Notes: generated by a model not told the origin, from the letters alone. Positions 35,039 to 43,989 are shown, numbered from the stretch's first letter. The stretch is 64,000 nucleotides of DNA from Halomonas sp. (GCF_029263665.1 NZ_JAJUFQ010000007.1:124001-188000), one strand, 5' to 3'. Numbers and translations are program-made.

Positions 35039-35824
35039 ATGGCCCTGGTGCTGACGAACAAACGACGGTCTGACAAACGACTGGCTGACAAACGGATCCT
35101 GGTGAGCGGAGCGGCTCGCGGCCTGGGCCGCAATATTGCCGAAGCCGCTGCCCGTGAAGGGGCACGGCTGATCATCAGCGACATCCTCGAACAGGAGTTG
35201 AATGCCACGGCCAAGGCACTGCGTGAAAGTGGTGCTGAAGTGGAAGCGCTGGTCATCGATCAGGCCGATCCTGCTTCCATCGAAGACGGCATGGCTCGCA
35301 TCGGCAGCAACGGCCCCCTGCATGGGCTGGTCAATAACGCCGCCATCGCCACCGGCGTGGGTGGCGATACCCTCATGGACTACGACATGGGTCTGTGGGA
35401 CCGGGTAATGAACGTCAACGTACGCGGACCCTGGTTGATGACTCGTGCGGCCGTTCCCCTGCTCGAGCGCAGTGGCAATGGCCGGATCGTCAACCTGGCA
35501 TCAGATACCGCCCTGTGGGGTGCCCCCAAGTTGATGGCCTATGTCGCCAGCAAAGGTGCCGTGATCTCCATGACCCGTGCCATGGCGCGTGAACTCGGAG
35601 AGCAGCATATCTGCGTCAACGCTGTCGCTCCCGGTCTCACCCATTGCGAAGCAACGGAATACGTGCCCCAGGAACGCTATGACGTCTATGCCCAAGGGCG
35701 AGCGCTGAAGCGTGAGCAACAGCCGGATGATGTGAGCGGCACCGTTCTCTATCTACTGTCGGACTGGGCGACATTCGTGACCGGCCAGGTCATCCCGGTC
35801 AACGGTGGTTTCGTCTTCAACTGA
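35039..35824 (+). CDS. Short-chain dehydrogenase, first copy
   Basis: This 261-residue SDR has the NAD(P) motif GAARGLG, the NNA motif (VNNAAIATG) and an intact YxxxK (AYVASKGAV). In context it could oxidise a cis-dihydrodiol or hydroxylated product to a ring with restored aromaticity. The N-terminus has about 18 extra residues composed of a 5-residue repeat (NKRRS, DKRLA, DKRIL) produced by 15-bp tandem units; the real domain begins near ILVSG. No shorter start has a clear ribosome-binding site. Confidence 0.9.
   Translation: MALVLTNKRRSDKRLADKRILVSGAARGLGRNIAEAAAREGARLIISDILEQELNATAKALRESGAEVEALVIDQADPASIEDGMARIGSNGPLHGLVNNAAIATGVGGDTLMDYDMGLWDRVMNVNVRGPWLMTRAAVPLLERSGNGRIVNLASDTALWGAPKLMAYVASKGAVISMTRAMARELGEQHICVNAVAPGLTHCEATEYVPQERYDVYAQGRALKREQQPDDVSGTVLYLLSDWATFVTGQVIPVNGGFVFN
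35059..35094 (+). repeat. 15-bp tandem repeats at SDR start
   Basis: Caaacgacggtctga (35059) and caaacgactggctga (35074) are followed by a partial third unit, caaacg (35089). They lie within the first codons of the dehydrogenase and keep the frame. Confidence 0.85.
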
Positions 35825-35836
35825 GGAATGGCGAAC

Positions 35837-37042
35837 ATGACAAGCGACATCCAGCGCATCATCGTCATTGGCGGCGGTCAGGCCGGCGGCTATGCCTGCA
35901 AGGCACTACGCAGCGAAGGTTTCCAGGGCCAACTGATGGTCGTGGCCGACGAGCCACACGATTTCTATGAGCGCCCTCCCCTGTCCAAAGGCGTGATCAC
36001 TGCCCAGGAACCGCTGCCAAGGCTGTTTCCCGCGGATAGCCTGGCGGCACTCGATATCGACTGGCACCGTCCACAGCGGGCCACACGCATTGACCGGGAC
36101 GCCCGGCAGGTGGAACTCGACGATGGCTCGCGCCTGCACTATGACCGCCTATTGATCGCCACAGGCAGTCGCCCACGCCTGCCCGTGGAGGCCTGGTCGA
36201 AGATCAACAATGTCATGACCCTGCGCTCCTGGGATGATGCCTGCCAACTCAAGGAGCGTCTGGAAAGCAGTCAGCGCATCGGCGTCATCGGCGGTGGCTG
36301 GATCGGCCTCGAAGTAGCCTCCAGCGCGCGCAAGCTGGGGATCGAAGTAGATGTCTTCGAACGCGCCCCTGCACTCTGCGGGCGCAGCGTGGGCCCTGAA
36401 GTGGCCGAGACCATCCGCGAGCTCCACCAGCAACACGGTGTCGGATTGGAGCTGGAGCGCCAGGACATTCAGCTCGAAGAAGAGCAGGACGGACGAGTCA
36501 CGATCCTGGCCGACGGACAGGCGCATGAGCCGTATGACCTGGTCGTGGTGGGAACCGGTGTGGCCATCAATCTGGAGCTGGCACGCGAGGCCGGGCTCAA
36601 GACCGAGCAGGGCATTGTCATCGATGCTGCCGGAAAGACGTCAGATCCGTACATCTTCGCCGCCGGTGATGTCGCCCAGCATCCCCATCTGGGGCTCTGC
36701 CTGCAATCCTGGGCCTATGCCCAGAACCAGGCACGCGTAGTGGCCGATACCATGCTCGGCAAAGAGGCTCACTATGACGAACCCGCCTGGCTGTGGTCCG
36801 ACCAGCATGGCGTCAACATTCAGATTCTGGGTGTCCCGAGTGGAGAAACCCATTGCGTGGTGCGCCAGGAAGCTCAGGGGACAGTGTTCTTCAACCTGGA
36901 TCAGGACAACCGTCTGGTACAGATGGTGGCCTTCGACCAGCCCCGGGCGATCAAGCTCGGTAAACGCTGGATGAGTGCCGGACGCACCCTTGATCCGCAG
37001 TCGCTGGAAGACCCTGACTTCAACCTGATGCAGCTACGCTGA
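35837..37042 (+). CDS. FAD-dependent ferredoxin reductase
   Basis: This 401-residue flavoprotein has an FAD-binding GxGxxG (IIVIGGGQAGGYACKAL), an NADH-binding GxGxxG (IGVIGGGWIGLEVA) and the C-terminal FAAGDVAQHP. It is of the BphA4/AhpF-like ferredoxin reductase class, feeding electrons from NADH to the Rieske ferredoxin. I chose ATG 35837, 7 bases after AGGAA, rather than ATG 35828, which would overlap its own ribosome-binding site. It completes the three-component oxygenase system. Confidence 0.9.
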   Translation: MTSDIQRIIVIGGGQAGGYACKALRSEGFQGQLMVVADEPHDFYERPPLSKGVITAQEPLPRLFPADSLAALDIDWHRPQRATRIDRDARQVELDDGSRLHYDRLLIATGSRPRLPVEAWSKINNVMTLRSWDDACQLKERLESSQRIGVIGGGWIGLEVASSARKLGIEVDVFERAPALCGRSVGPEVAETIRELHQQHGVGLELERQDIQLEEEQDGRVTILADGQAHEPYDLVVVGTGVAINLELAREAGLKTEQGIVIDAAGKTSDPYIFAAGDVAQHPHLGLCLQSWAYAQNQARVVADTMLGKEAHYDEPAWLWSDQHGVNIQILGVPSGETHCVVRQEAQGTVFFNLDQDNRLVQMVAFDQPRAIKLGKRWMSAGRTLDPQSLEDPDFNLMQLR

Positions 37043-37145
37043 GCGCCCATAGCAAGCGACCGATACGACTAGCCCCCTGAGGAAGCGCACGCATTGATTT
37101 ATGCAGTGCTTCCCTGACAACACCTATAACAATCAAGGTAATGAC

Positions 37146-38420
37146 ATGTCCCATACTGCTGCTCCGTCCCAGGCGACCGGGGTCCTCAACGAGGTCGGGC
37201 CGATGCCAGGAACAAGGCGCTGGCTGGTGCCACTGGCCCTGCTGGCCTGCGTGATCCTCTCCTTCTTCGACAAGATCAGCATCGCCGTGCTGATCTCAAG
37301 CCCGACGTTCCAGGCAGACCTGGGCCTTGCCGGAGAATCGACCAAGTTGGGCCTGCTGATGACAGGCTTCCTGCTGTCCTACGGCGCCTCATCGATGTTC
37401 CTGGGCTTTCTTGGTGACATTTTCAGTCCCAAGAGCTGCCTGTACGGCATGCTGGCCGTTACCGCGGCGATCATGGCCATCATGGGTTTCGTCGACGACT
37501 TCGGCTGGTTGCTGGGGCTGAGGATACTGCTCGGTATCGCTGAAGGCCCGATGTTCGCTGTGGCTTACACCATCGTCAAACGCCTGTTCCCGCCACGCGA
37601 ACAGGCCCGTGCCACCATGCTGTGGCTGCTCGGTACACCGATCGGGGCCACGCTTGGCTTCCCGTTCACTATCTGGGTGGTCGATCAATTCGGCTGGCGC
37701 GCCAGCTTCTTCGCCATCGCCCTGCTGACGATCCCCGTCGCGCTGATCGTATACCTGGTGTTCCGCAAGCTGGATGTTTCCACTCGCTCACCGGCCCTGC
37801 AGCATAGTGAGCGCTCCCATGTGCCACTCTCCACACACCGGGCCGCCACCACCACATTGTTGAAGCGCTGGTCGTTCTGGTCGATCTGCCTGTTCAACGT
37901 CGCCTTCCTTGCCTACCTGTGGGGACTCAACAGCTGGCTGCCGACCTATCTGGTGCAGGACAAGGGCATCGACCTCGATCAGGCCGGAATTTTCTCCTCC
38001 CTCCCCTTCCTCGCCATGCTGGTGGGCGAAGTGCTGGGAGCCATTGTCTCCGACCGTTTCGATCGCCGCGCTCTGATGTGCTCGATTTCCATGCTTGGCG
38101 CAGGCCTGGGGCTGGCACTGGTGCTGTCCATAGAAGGCTCCAACTGGGCAATGATTGCCGCCATGTCATTCAGCGCTGCCATGTGGGGTGTAGGTGCCCC
38201 TAATGTCTTCGCTCTGCTGGCCAAGGCCACCCCTTCCGATGTCAGTGCCACCGCAGGCGGTATCTTCAATGGTATGGGTAACTTCTCGGGAGCCCTGGTA
38301 CCCGTATTGATCGGCAGCCTCATCGTCATGACCGGAAACATGACCGCAGGTCTGATGTTCATGATGGCCATGGCCTTTGTAGGAGCCGGTGTCCTGCTGC
38401 CCTTGATCAAGCGTTACTGA
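37146..38420 (+). CDS. MFS transporter, anion:cation symporter type
   Basis: This 424-residue protein has about 12 hydrophobic segments and a D-rich TM1 (LSFFDKISIAVL) characteristic of the anion:cation symporter branch (phthalate, glucarate and allantoate permeases), with GDIFSPKSC and IAEGPMFAVAYTIVKRLFPP conserved. It probably imports the organic anion that the Rieske oxygenase uses. A good 11-bp hairpin terminator lies 28 bp past its stop, ending the operon. The ATG at 37146 follows AAGG. Confidence 0.88.
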   Translation: MSHTAAPSQATGVLNEVGPMPGTRRWLVPLALLACVILSFFDKISIAVLISSPTFQADLGLAGESTKLGLLMTGFLLSYGASSMFLGFLGDIFSPKSCLYGMLAVTAAIMAIMGFVDDFGWLLGLRILLGIAEGPMFAVAYTIVKRLFPPREQARATMLWLLGTPIGATLGFPFTIWVVDQFGWRASFFAIALLTIPVALIVYLVFRKLDVSTRSPALQHSERSHVPLSTHRAATTTLLKRWSFWSICLFNVAFLAYLWGLNSWLPTYLVQDKGIDLDQAGIFSSLPFLAMLVGEVLGAIVSDRFDRRALMCSISMLGAGLGLALVLSIEGSNWAMIAAMSFSAAMWGVGAPNVFALLAKATPSDVSATAGGIFNGMGNFSGALVPVLIGSLIVMTGNMTAGLMFMMAMAFVGAGVLLPLIKRY

Positions 38421-38448
38421 GTGTCAGAACGAAGGGCTGCAAGAGGGA

Positions 38449-38475
38449 TGATGCACGGTCGAAAACCGTGCATCA
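38449..38475 (+). terminator. Terminator hairpin after MFS gene
   Basis: Tgatgcacggt and accgtgcatca pair perfectly (11 bp) around a 5-base loop, 28 bp past the transporter stop. A T-run (six T) follows only about 20 bases later, so the terminator is likely but not classical. The rest of 38421-38727 holds the IclR promoter. Confidence 0.65.
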
Positions 38476-38547
38476 CAGCCCCTGCTCGACTTCATTTTTT
38501 GATTAAATATCAAATAGTTATGAAGAAAATAAACGCCCTGAAACCCT

Positions 38548-38576
38548 TGACAGAAACAACTGGTGAAGACTACGCT
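38548..38576 (+). promoter_or_regulatory. Candidate promoter of iclR-type gene
   Basis: TTGACA (38548-38553), 17 bp, then TACGCT (38571-38576). The -10 is weak. The palindrome at 38602 lies about the same distance behind the -35 as in the Rieske promoter, which suggests common control. Confidence 0.45.
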
Positions 38577-38601
38577 CCATTCGTACCAAATAAGAAATAG
38601 A

Positions 38602-38616
38602 GTTTCATATATAAAC
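38602..38616. promoter_or_regulatory. Second IclR-type operator candidate
   Basis: Gtttcatatataaac is an imperfect palindrome, its left half identical to the first eight bases of the site at 33251. It lies downstream of the candidate promoter and upstream of the IclR gene, as expected for autoregulation. Confidence 0.55.
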
Positions 38617-38727
38617 CATCCAGAACTGAACGACTGAACTGAACACGACGGTGCAGGTCGGCGACCAGGTTTCGATCCGGTATCTTAAGTAACAAAGAAA
38701 CTTCTTCGAGCCGGACACCAAGAGGCG

Positions 38728-39570
38728 ATGAGCGACATGGAAAAGGATGCACGGAAATACTTGATTCCAGGCCTGGAACGCGGCCTGCTCATCCTGATGG
38801 AGCTGAGCCGCAGTAACCGGGAAATGAGCTTTGCCGAAATCCTCAAGCTCGTGGAGATTCCCAAGGCCACGGCCTACCGTGCCATCCAGACCCTGGAATA
38901 CATGGGCTTTGTCCAGCGCCACCCCACAAGCGGGCTCTACTCGCTCGGCGTCAACGTATTGCGCCTCGGCTTCGAGTACGTCGCCTCTCTGGATGTGGTG
39001 CAAGTCGGCCAGCCCATCATCGAATCCCTGCGCGACAAGACAGGCTGCTCCAGTCATATCGCCATCCGGGATGGGCGTGATGTCATCTACGTTGCCCGCG
39101 TCAGCGCGGCCAACGCCACGATTCGGCGTGTCAGTGTCGGCACACGCCTGCCGGTACACCGCACTTCACTGGGCAGGATGCTGCTGACTGGCGTCAGCCG
39201 GGAAACCTTCGAATCCCTCTACCCTGAGGCGCAACTGCCGGATAACGAACCTGGCTCCCCAAAAGATCGCGAAGCGCTCTGGGCCATGGTGCAGGAAGAC
39301 CGTGAACGGGGTTATGTGATCGCAGAATCGTTCTTTCAGTTCGGTATCTCTTCCATCGTCTACCCGCTGTTCAACCACGATGGCGAGATAGAAGCCGTGG
39401 TCAGCATCATGGTGCCAGTGCACGAGATTCCGGAAAGCGACCGTGAGCGCCTGCGCCATGACGTGGCCGAGGCCGCCAGCAACATCTCCAACCTGCTGGG
39501 TTATCAAGGTGGCGCTGACCAGAGCGGTTCTCTCCAGAAAAACGCGGGAGGGCGGCACCGGATGGGATGA
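38728..39570 (+). CDS. IclR-family transcriptional regulator
   Basis: This 280-residue protein has an N-terminal winged helix (LERGLLILMELSRSNREMSF, IPKATAYRAIQTLEYMGF) and an IclR effector domain of about 170 residues containing RDKTGCSSHIAIRDGRDVIY and RTSLGRMLL. IclR proteins commonly control aromatic pathways (PcaR, PobR types). It sits between two blocks of catabolic genes. The palindromes at 33251 and 38602 are good candidate sites. The last 20 residues are unusually Gly/Ser/Lys/Arg-rich. Confidence 0.92.
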   Translation: MSDMEKDARKYLIPGLERGLLILMELSRSNREMSFAEILKLVEIPKATAYRAIQTLEYMGFVQRHPTSGLYSLGVNVLRLGFEYVASLDVVQVGQPIIESLRDKTGCSSHIAIRDGRDVIYVARVSAANATIRRVSVGTRLPVHRTSLGRMLLTGVSRETFESLYPEAQLPDNEPGSPKDREALWAMVQEDRERGYVIAESFFQFGISSIVYPLFNHDGEIEAVVSIMVPVHEIPESDRERLRHDVAEAASNISNLLGYQGGADQSGSLQKNAGGRHRMG

Positions 39571-39724
39571 CAATGTCAACAACGACATCGACTGACTAGG
39601 CACTTTTCGTACAAGGCCAAGCTGCCGGACGGCTGATCGCACGCCGCTCTCCGGCCCTGAGTCAACACAAGCACAGCCAGAGTATCGCGCTGCCACATGC
39701 GGCGCGACAGGGATGCTCATGCTC

Positions 39725-39800
39725 TGAAACTGGATGGTTGAAAGTGGATTTCTGAAAACGAACTTTTGAAAACCCGCTTTTGAAAACGAACTTTTTGAAC
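39725..39800. repeat. Five to six 14-bp tandem repeats
   Basis: TGAAA-type units begin at 39725, 39739, 39753, 39767, 39781 and, shifted by one base, 39796 (tgaaac, tgaaag, tgaaaac three times, tgaac). Spacing is 14 bp and two units (39753, 39781) share tgaaaacgaacttt. They lie 45-120 bp upstream of the VOC gene. Either a regulator-binding iteron array or expansion by slippage. Confidence 0.8.
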
Positions 39801-39843
39801 GGTCACGACCGATAACCAGGGTCATGTTCAGCAGGAGACCACC

Positions 39844-40788
39844 ATGAAAATCGTAGGTATCGAAGAACTGGAGTTTGGCGCAGAAGACATAGCGACAGGC
39901 AAGCAGTTCGCCAAGGACTTCGGCCTGAACCAGGTGGATGACAGCAACGTTGACGCCAACACCCAAGGTGCCACCTTCGAGACCCTCGATGGTGCCCGTC
40001 TGGTCATTCGAGCCATGGATGATGCTGAACTGCCCCCGGCGTTCGAGGATGGCTCGACCCTGCGCCGCATGACCTGGGGTGTGGCTTCAGCCGACGACCT
40101 GGACGCACTGCGCGAGAAACTGAGCGACCAGCCCGGTTACATCGATCATGGCGACAGTCTGGAATGCCGCGACCCCAATGGGCTGGCGGTACGTATCCGC
40201 CCCACTCGTCTGCGCGATGTGGCGCTGGAGGTCACACCGATCAACCAGTACGGCGACATGCGTCGTGTCGACCAGCCCAGCCCGGTATATGAACAGGCCA
40301 CACCGGTCGGTGTCGGTCACACCGTGTTCTTCGTCGATGACCTGGAAGCCAGCGAACACTTCTATCGCGAGCTGCTGGGCTTCTCGGTCTCCGACCGTTA
40401 TACGGATCGTGCCGTCTTCCTGCGCATGCAGGCGCGTGGTGGCCACCACAACCTGTTCCTGCTGAAGCTGCCGCATCGTGGCGCGGGCCTTAACCATGTC
40501 GCTTTCACCGTACGCGATATTCATGAGGTGATCGGCGGTGGCCTGGCAATGAACCGGCGCCAGTGGAGCACCTTCCTGGGCCCAGGGCGTCACCCGATTT
40601 CCTCCGCCTATTTCTGGTATGTCAACAGCCCTCTGGGCGGCGCCTTCGAGTACTACACCAACGAGGACTACCTCACGGAAGCTTGGGTGCCGCGCGAAAT
40701 GCAGCACTCGCTGGAATCCTTCACCGAGTGGGCCATCGAAGGCGGCATCGACGCCGAGACCCGGCGTCAGAAGAAGACCAGCGCCTGA
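39844..40788 (+). CDS. VOC-superfamily extradiol-type dioxygenase
   Basis: This 314-residue protein has two glyoxalase/VOC modules. The C-terminal module keeps the extradiol (type I) metal triad: His159 (VGHTVFF), His218 (LNHVAFT) and Glu269 (AFEYYTNEDY), with HHNLF near 201 where BphC enzymes have their catalytic His; the 218-269 spacing of 51 equals that of BphC 209-260. So ring cleavage of a catechol-like diol is likely, iron-dependent. The reading frame is set by an AGGAG site. A cupin and a hydrolase follow. Confidence 0.88.
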   Translation: MKIVGIEELEFGAEDIATGKQFAKDFGLNQVDDSNVDANTQGATFETLDGARLVIRAMDDAELPPAFEDGSTLRRMTWGVASADDLDALREKLSDQPGYIDHGDSLECRDPNGLAVRIRPTRLRDVALEVTPINQYGDMRRVDQPSPVYEQATPVGVGHTVFFVDDLEASEHFYRELLGFSVSDRYTDRAVFLRMQARGGHHNLFLLKLPHRGAGLNHVAFTVRDIHEVIGGGLAMNRRQWSTFLGPGRHPISSAYFWYVNSPLGGAFEYYTNEDYLTEAWVPREMQHSLESFTEWAIEGGIDAETRRQKKTSA

Positions 40789-40981
40789 CCTGAAACCAGA
40801 GCAAGGCCTGAGAGAGCAGCAGAGAGCACACAGCAACGACCGATCCACCAGTCACCTCCGGGCGACTGGTCAGGGGAGCCTTTGTCCCGAATCCGGCCAC
40901 CTTTAGCACTTCATGGCCACCGGGTGACGCGCAACAAGGCGCCTCTACATCACCACCAGCGCGATACCGAGGAAACCGATC

Positions 40982-41506
40982 ATGTCTGAACAGTTCGCTA
41001 CCTGGAACAAGCCCGACGACCAATCTTTCGAGGATTGGATCGAGTCACGCATCGCCCGCTTCAAGGGCCGCAAGTATGACTGGAATGCCCTGAAGTTCCA
41101 GGCCGACTTCGATCCCAAGTACCGCCGAGCCCAGATGCGTTACATCGGCACCGGGGCCACTGGCGTTGCCAACGACACCAATACCATTCCGGCTGAGCAC
41201 TTCACCTTCTCGACCATGGTGCTGCCTTCCAAGTGTGAAGGGCCACTGCATGTGCATGACGATGTCGAAGAAGTCTTCTTCGTGCTCAAGGGCAGCATCC
41301 GCCTGTTCATCAAGGACGGTGACAACTACACCGAGACCGTGCTGGAAGAGCGCGACGTGATCTCGGTACCGCCGGGCATCTATCGCGGCCTGCTCAACGA
41401 GAGTGAAGAAGAAGCGCTGATGTGCGTGATGCTGGGCACACCCAAGCCGCAGATCCCGACCTACCCGGACGATCACCCGCTGGCCAAGGTCAAGCGTAAC
41501 GGATGA
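40982..41506 (+). CDS. Cupin-domain protein
   Basis: This 174-residue cupin has motif 1 PLHVHDDVEEVFFVLKG (two His and a Glu as metal ligands) and motif 2 VISVPPGIYRGLLNE in which the usual metal His is missing. It may be an enzyme on the pathway (an isomerase, dioxygenase or decarboxylase) or a sensor-like protein; the reaction cannot be assigned. It overlaps the hydrolase start by 4 bp (ATGA), so the two are translationally coupled. Confidence 0.82.
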   Translation: MSEQFATWNKPDDQSFEDWIESRIARFKGRKYDWNALKFQADFDPKYRRAQMRYIGTGATGVANDTNTIPAEHFTFSTMVLPSKCEGPLHVHDDVEEVFFVLKGSIRLFIKDGDNYTETVLEERDVISVPPGIYRGLLNESEEEALMCVMLGTPKPQIPTYPDDHPLAKVKRNG

Positions 41507-42357
41507 GCGATTCGGCCATGACTCCCCTGACCATGACATCTCAGTACGCAACGCCCAGGAACCTGGCACTCGCTGAAGGCCGCCAGTCCTATCGGGAAGG
41601 TGGCGAGGGCCCGGCCATCGTGCTGCTGCATGGCATCAGCTCCGGTGCAGCCTCCTGGGCACCTCTGACAGAGCACCTTGAAGGCTACCGCCTGCTGGCC
41701 TGGGATGCTCCCGGCTACGCCGACAGCCAGGCGCTCAGCGGCCCTCATCCGACAGCGGAAGACTATGCCGCACGTCTTGATGCCTGGCTCGAAGCGCTCG
41801 GCATCGAGCGTTGTGTACTGGTCGGCCACTCGCTGGGTGCCATGATGGCCTGCGCCTATGCAGCGCTCAGGCCCGAGAGGCTGGCAGGGGTGGTTCTGGC
41901 CGATCCCGCTTTGGGGTATCGCGATGCCGATGCCGACAAGCGTGATGAGGTCTATCGCAGTCGTTGGACCATGCTCGCCGAGCAGGGCCACGAAGCCTAT
42001 GCAGCGGCCCGCGCCCCACGCTTGTTGCGTGAGGACGCCAGCCCGGACGACATCGCCCGGGTTCGCGAAGGCATGCAGCGCTTGCATGTCGAGGGCTTTG
42101 CCCAGGCCAGCTGGATGCTGGCCAACGATTCCCTGGAAGGCTATCTGAACCGCTCGACCTTGAATGTCCCGGCCATCGTGCTGTGTGGCGCTGAAGATCG
42201 CATCACCACACCGCAGGCTTCGCGTGCCTTGGCAGGACTACTCGATCTGCCCTATCACGCCATTGCTCACGCCGGTCATGCCAGCTACATCGATGCACCG
42301 CAGGCCTTTGCCGCCGTCGTCGACACCTTCTCTCGCCCACTGCTCAAGACCCAATGA
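41503..42357 (+). CDS. Alpha/beta hydrolase
   Basis: This 284-residue enzyme has the oxyanion segment LLHGISSGAASW, nucleophile elbow GHSLGAMMA, Asp in CGAEDRITTP and His in AHAGHASYID, an intact triad. It resembles the meta-cleavage-product hydrolases and esterases of aromatic pathways; next to an extradiol-type dioxygenase, it could hydrolyse the ring-cleavage product. The upstream cupin overlaps its start. Substrate unknown. Confidence 0.88.
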   Translation: MSDSAMTPLTMTSQYATPRNLALAEGRQSYREGGEGPAIVLLHGISSGAASWAPLTEHLEGYRLLAWDAPGYADSQALSGPHPTAEDYAARLDAWLEALGIERCVLVGHSLGAMMACAYAALRPERLAGVVLADPALGYRDADADKRDEVYRSRWTMLAEQGHEAYAAARAPRLLREDASPDDIARVREGMQRLHVEGFAQASWMLANDSLEGYLNRSTLNVPAIVLCGAEDRITTPQASRALAGLLDLPYHAIAHAGHASYIDAPQAFAAVVDTFSRPLLKTQ

Positions 42358-42367
42358 GGACCCAGCC

Positions 42368-43162
42368 ATGAGTTTCATGATCGAACAGCGGGTAGCCGTC
42401 GTCACCGGCGGCTCCTCCGGCATCGGGCTGGAAACGGTACGCCTGTTGCTGGCCCATGGGGCCAAGGTAGCCATGTGCGGCCGCAGCCGCGAGCGCCTCG
42501 ACGCCGCCCAGGCCGAATTGACCCGGGAATTTCCCCAGGCTCAGCTACTGGCCGAGCGCTGCGATGTGCTCGATGCCGACTCCTGCGAGGCGTTCGCCGC
42601 TACAGTGGTCGAGCGCTTCGGCGCTGCCGACATGCTGATCGCCAATGCCGGCCAGGGTTATGTGGCCCATCTCGATGACACTCCCAAGGAAGCCTGGCTG
42701 TCCGAGACCAACCTCAAGCTATTCGGTGTGCTCAACCCATTGGGCGCCTTCCGCCGTCAGCTTGCCGCCTCCGACATCGGCTCGCTGACCTGCGTCAACT
42801 CACTGCTGGCGTTGCAGCCCGAGCCCCACATGATTGCCACCTCGGCGGCTCGTGCCGCCCTGCTCAACATGACGCATTCGCTGTCTCACGAGTTGATCAA
42901 GGAAGGCATTCGCGTCAATTCCATCCTGCTGGGCATGGTCGAGTCCGGCCAATGGCGGCGCCGCTTCGAGCAACGTGATGACCCGTCACAGAGCTGGGAA
43001 GAATGGATCGGCGCCATCGCCACCAAGCGTGGCATCCCCATGGGGCGCCTGGGACATCCGCAGGAGCCGGCGCGCGCGCTGGTGTTCCTTGCGTCTCCCA
43101 TGGCCTCTTTCACCACCGGTGCCGCCCTGGATGTCTCCGGTGGCTTCAACCGCCACCTATAA
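42368..43162 (+). CDS. SDR-family protein lacking YxxxK
   Basis: This 264-residue SDR has a good cofactor motif (VVTGGSSGIGLETVRLL), the ANAG motif (IANAGQGY) and the catalytic-region Ser in CVNSLLAL, but the expected YxxxK is replaced: the aligned stretch reads TSAARAALLN, so Tyr becomes Thr and Lys becomes Arg. The frame is long and undisturbed, so this is not a broken gene. Similar TSAARAG-type SDRs may form a subgroup. It might use another base or act as a binding protein. It follows the hydrolase with a 10-bp gap. Confidence 0.82.
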   Translation: MSFMIEQRVAVVTGGSSGIGLETVRLLLAHGAKVAMCGRSRERLDAAQAELTREFPQAQLLAERCDVLDADSCEAFAATVVERFGAADMLIANAGQGYVAHLDDTPKEAWLSETNLKLFGVLNPLGAFRRQLAASDIGSLTCVNSLLALQPEPHMIATSAARAALLNMTHSLSHELIKEGIRVNSILLGMVESGQWRRRFEQRDDPSQSWEEWIGAIATKRGIPMGRLGHPQEPARALVFLASPMASFTTGAALDVSGGFNRHL

Positions 43163-43180
43163 CGCCTGGAGCTCATCTCA

Positions 43181-43975
43181 ATGACAAAACGACTCCTGAT
43201 GATCGGCTATGGCGCCATGGGCGCTGAAGTGCACCGTTTACTTCCCGAAGGCATGGCACTGGCCTGGGTGGTGGTACCGGAAGCTTTTGCCGCCCAGGTT
43301 CGCGACCGCCTGGCGGGCAAGGTCGCTGTGCTGAGCAGTATCAACCAGTGCAACGAGACCCCGGACCTGGTGGTGGAATGCGCCGGTCAGCCTGGCCTGG
43401 CCGAGCATGGCGAAGCCGTGCTGCGCCGTGGCCTGACCATGGCCGTCGTGGCCACCGGCGCGTTGGCCGATGAAGCCCTCTATCAGCGTCTGGCCCAAGC
43501 AGCCTGCGAGGGTGGTGGCCGCATGCAGCTGTTGTCCGGTGCCGTGGCCGGCATGGATGGCCTGGCCGCCGCTCGCGAAGGCGGTCTGGAAGACGTCACC
43601 TACGAAGCCTGCAAGGCACCACGCAGTTGGCGCGGCAGCCATGCCGAGCAGTTGATCGATCTGGATGCCGTCAGTGAACGCACCGTGTTCTTCGAAGGCA
43701 ATGCCGGGGAAGCCGCACGCCTGTTTCCGGCCAACTCCAACGTCGCCGCCACCATTGCCTTGGCCGGACTCGGCATGCGCGACACCAAGGTGCAGCTTGC
43801 CGTCGATCCGGCAACCACCCGCAACACCCACTGCATTCACGCCAGAGGGCGCTTCGGCGAGTTCAGCATCGAGCTCAATGGCCATCCTCTGGAAAGCAAT
43901 CCCAAGACCTCGACCCTGGCCGCCCTGTCGGTGGTTCGCGCCTGCCGCCAGGCGCTTGAGCCGGTCTCGTTCTAA
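43181..43975 (+). CDS. nadX: Aspartate dehydrogenase-like protein
   Basis: This 264-residue protein matches the NadX/L-aspartate dehydrogenase family: Rossmann start LMIGYGAMGAEVHRLL, then a DUF108 domain with SGAVAGMDGLAAAREGGL and the NTHCIHARGRFGEFSIEL stretch containing the likely catalytic His. NadX oxidises aspartate to iminoaspartate for NAD synthesis, but no nadA, nadB or nadC is nearby, so in this operon it may act on another amino or imino acid, or supply oxaloacetate. The symbol is for family only. Confidence 0.82.
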   Translation: MTKRLLMIGYGAMGAEVHRLLPEGMALAWVVVPEAFAAQVRDRLAGKVAVLSSINQCNETPDLVVECAGQPGLAEHGEAVLRRGLTMAVVATGALADEALYQRLAQAACEGGGRMQLLSGAVAGMDGLAAAREGGLEDVTYEACKAPRSWRGSHAEQLIDLDAVSERTVFFEGNAGEAARLFPANSNVAATIALAGLGMRDTKVQLAVDPATTRNTHCIHARGRFGEFSIELNGHPLESNPKTSTLAALSVVRACRQALEPVSF

Positions 43976-43989
43976 GCGGAGATTCTGAC

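Noticed and set aside
39725..39800. The 14-bp array as a CRISPR
   Set aside because: Units are too short, too few and not separated by unique spacers.
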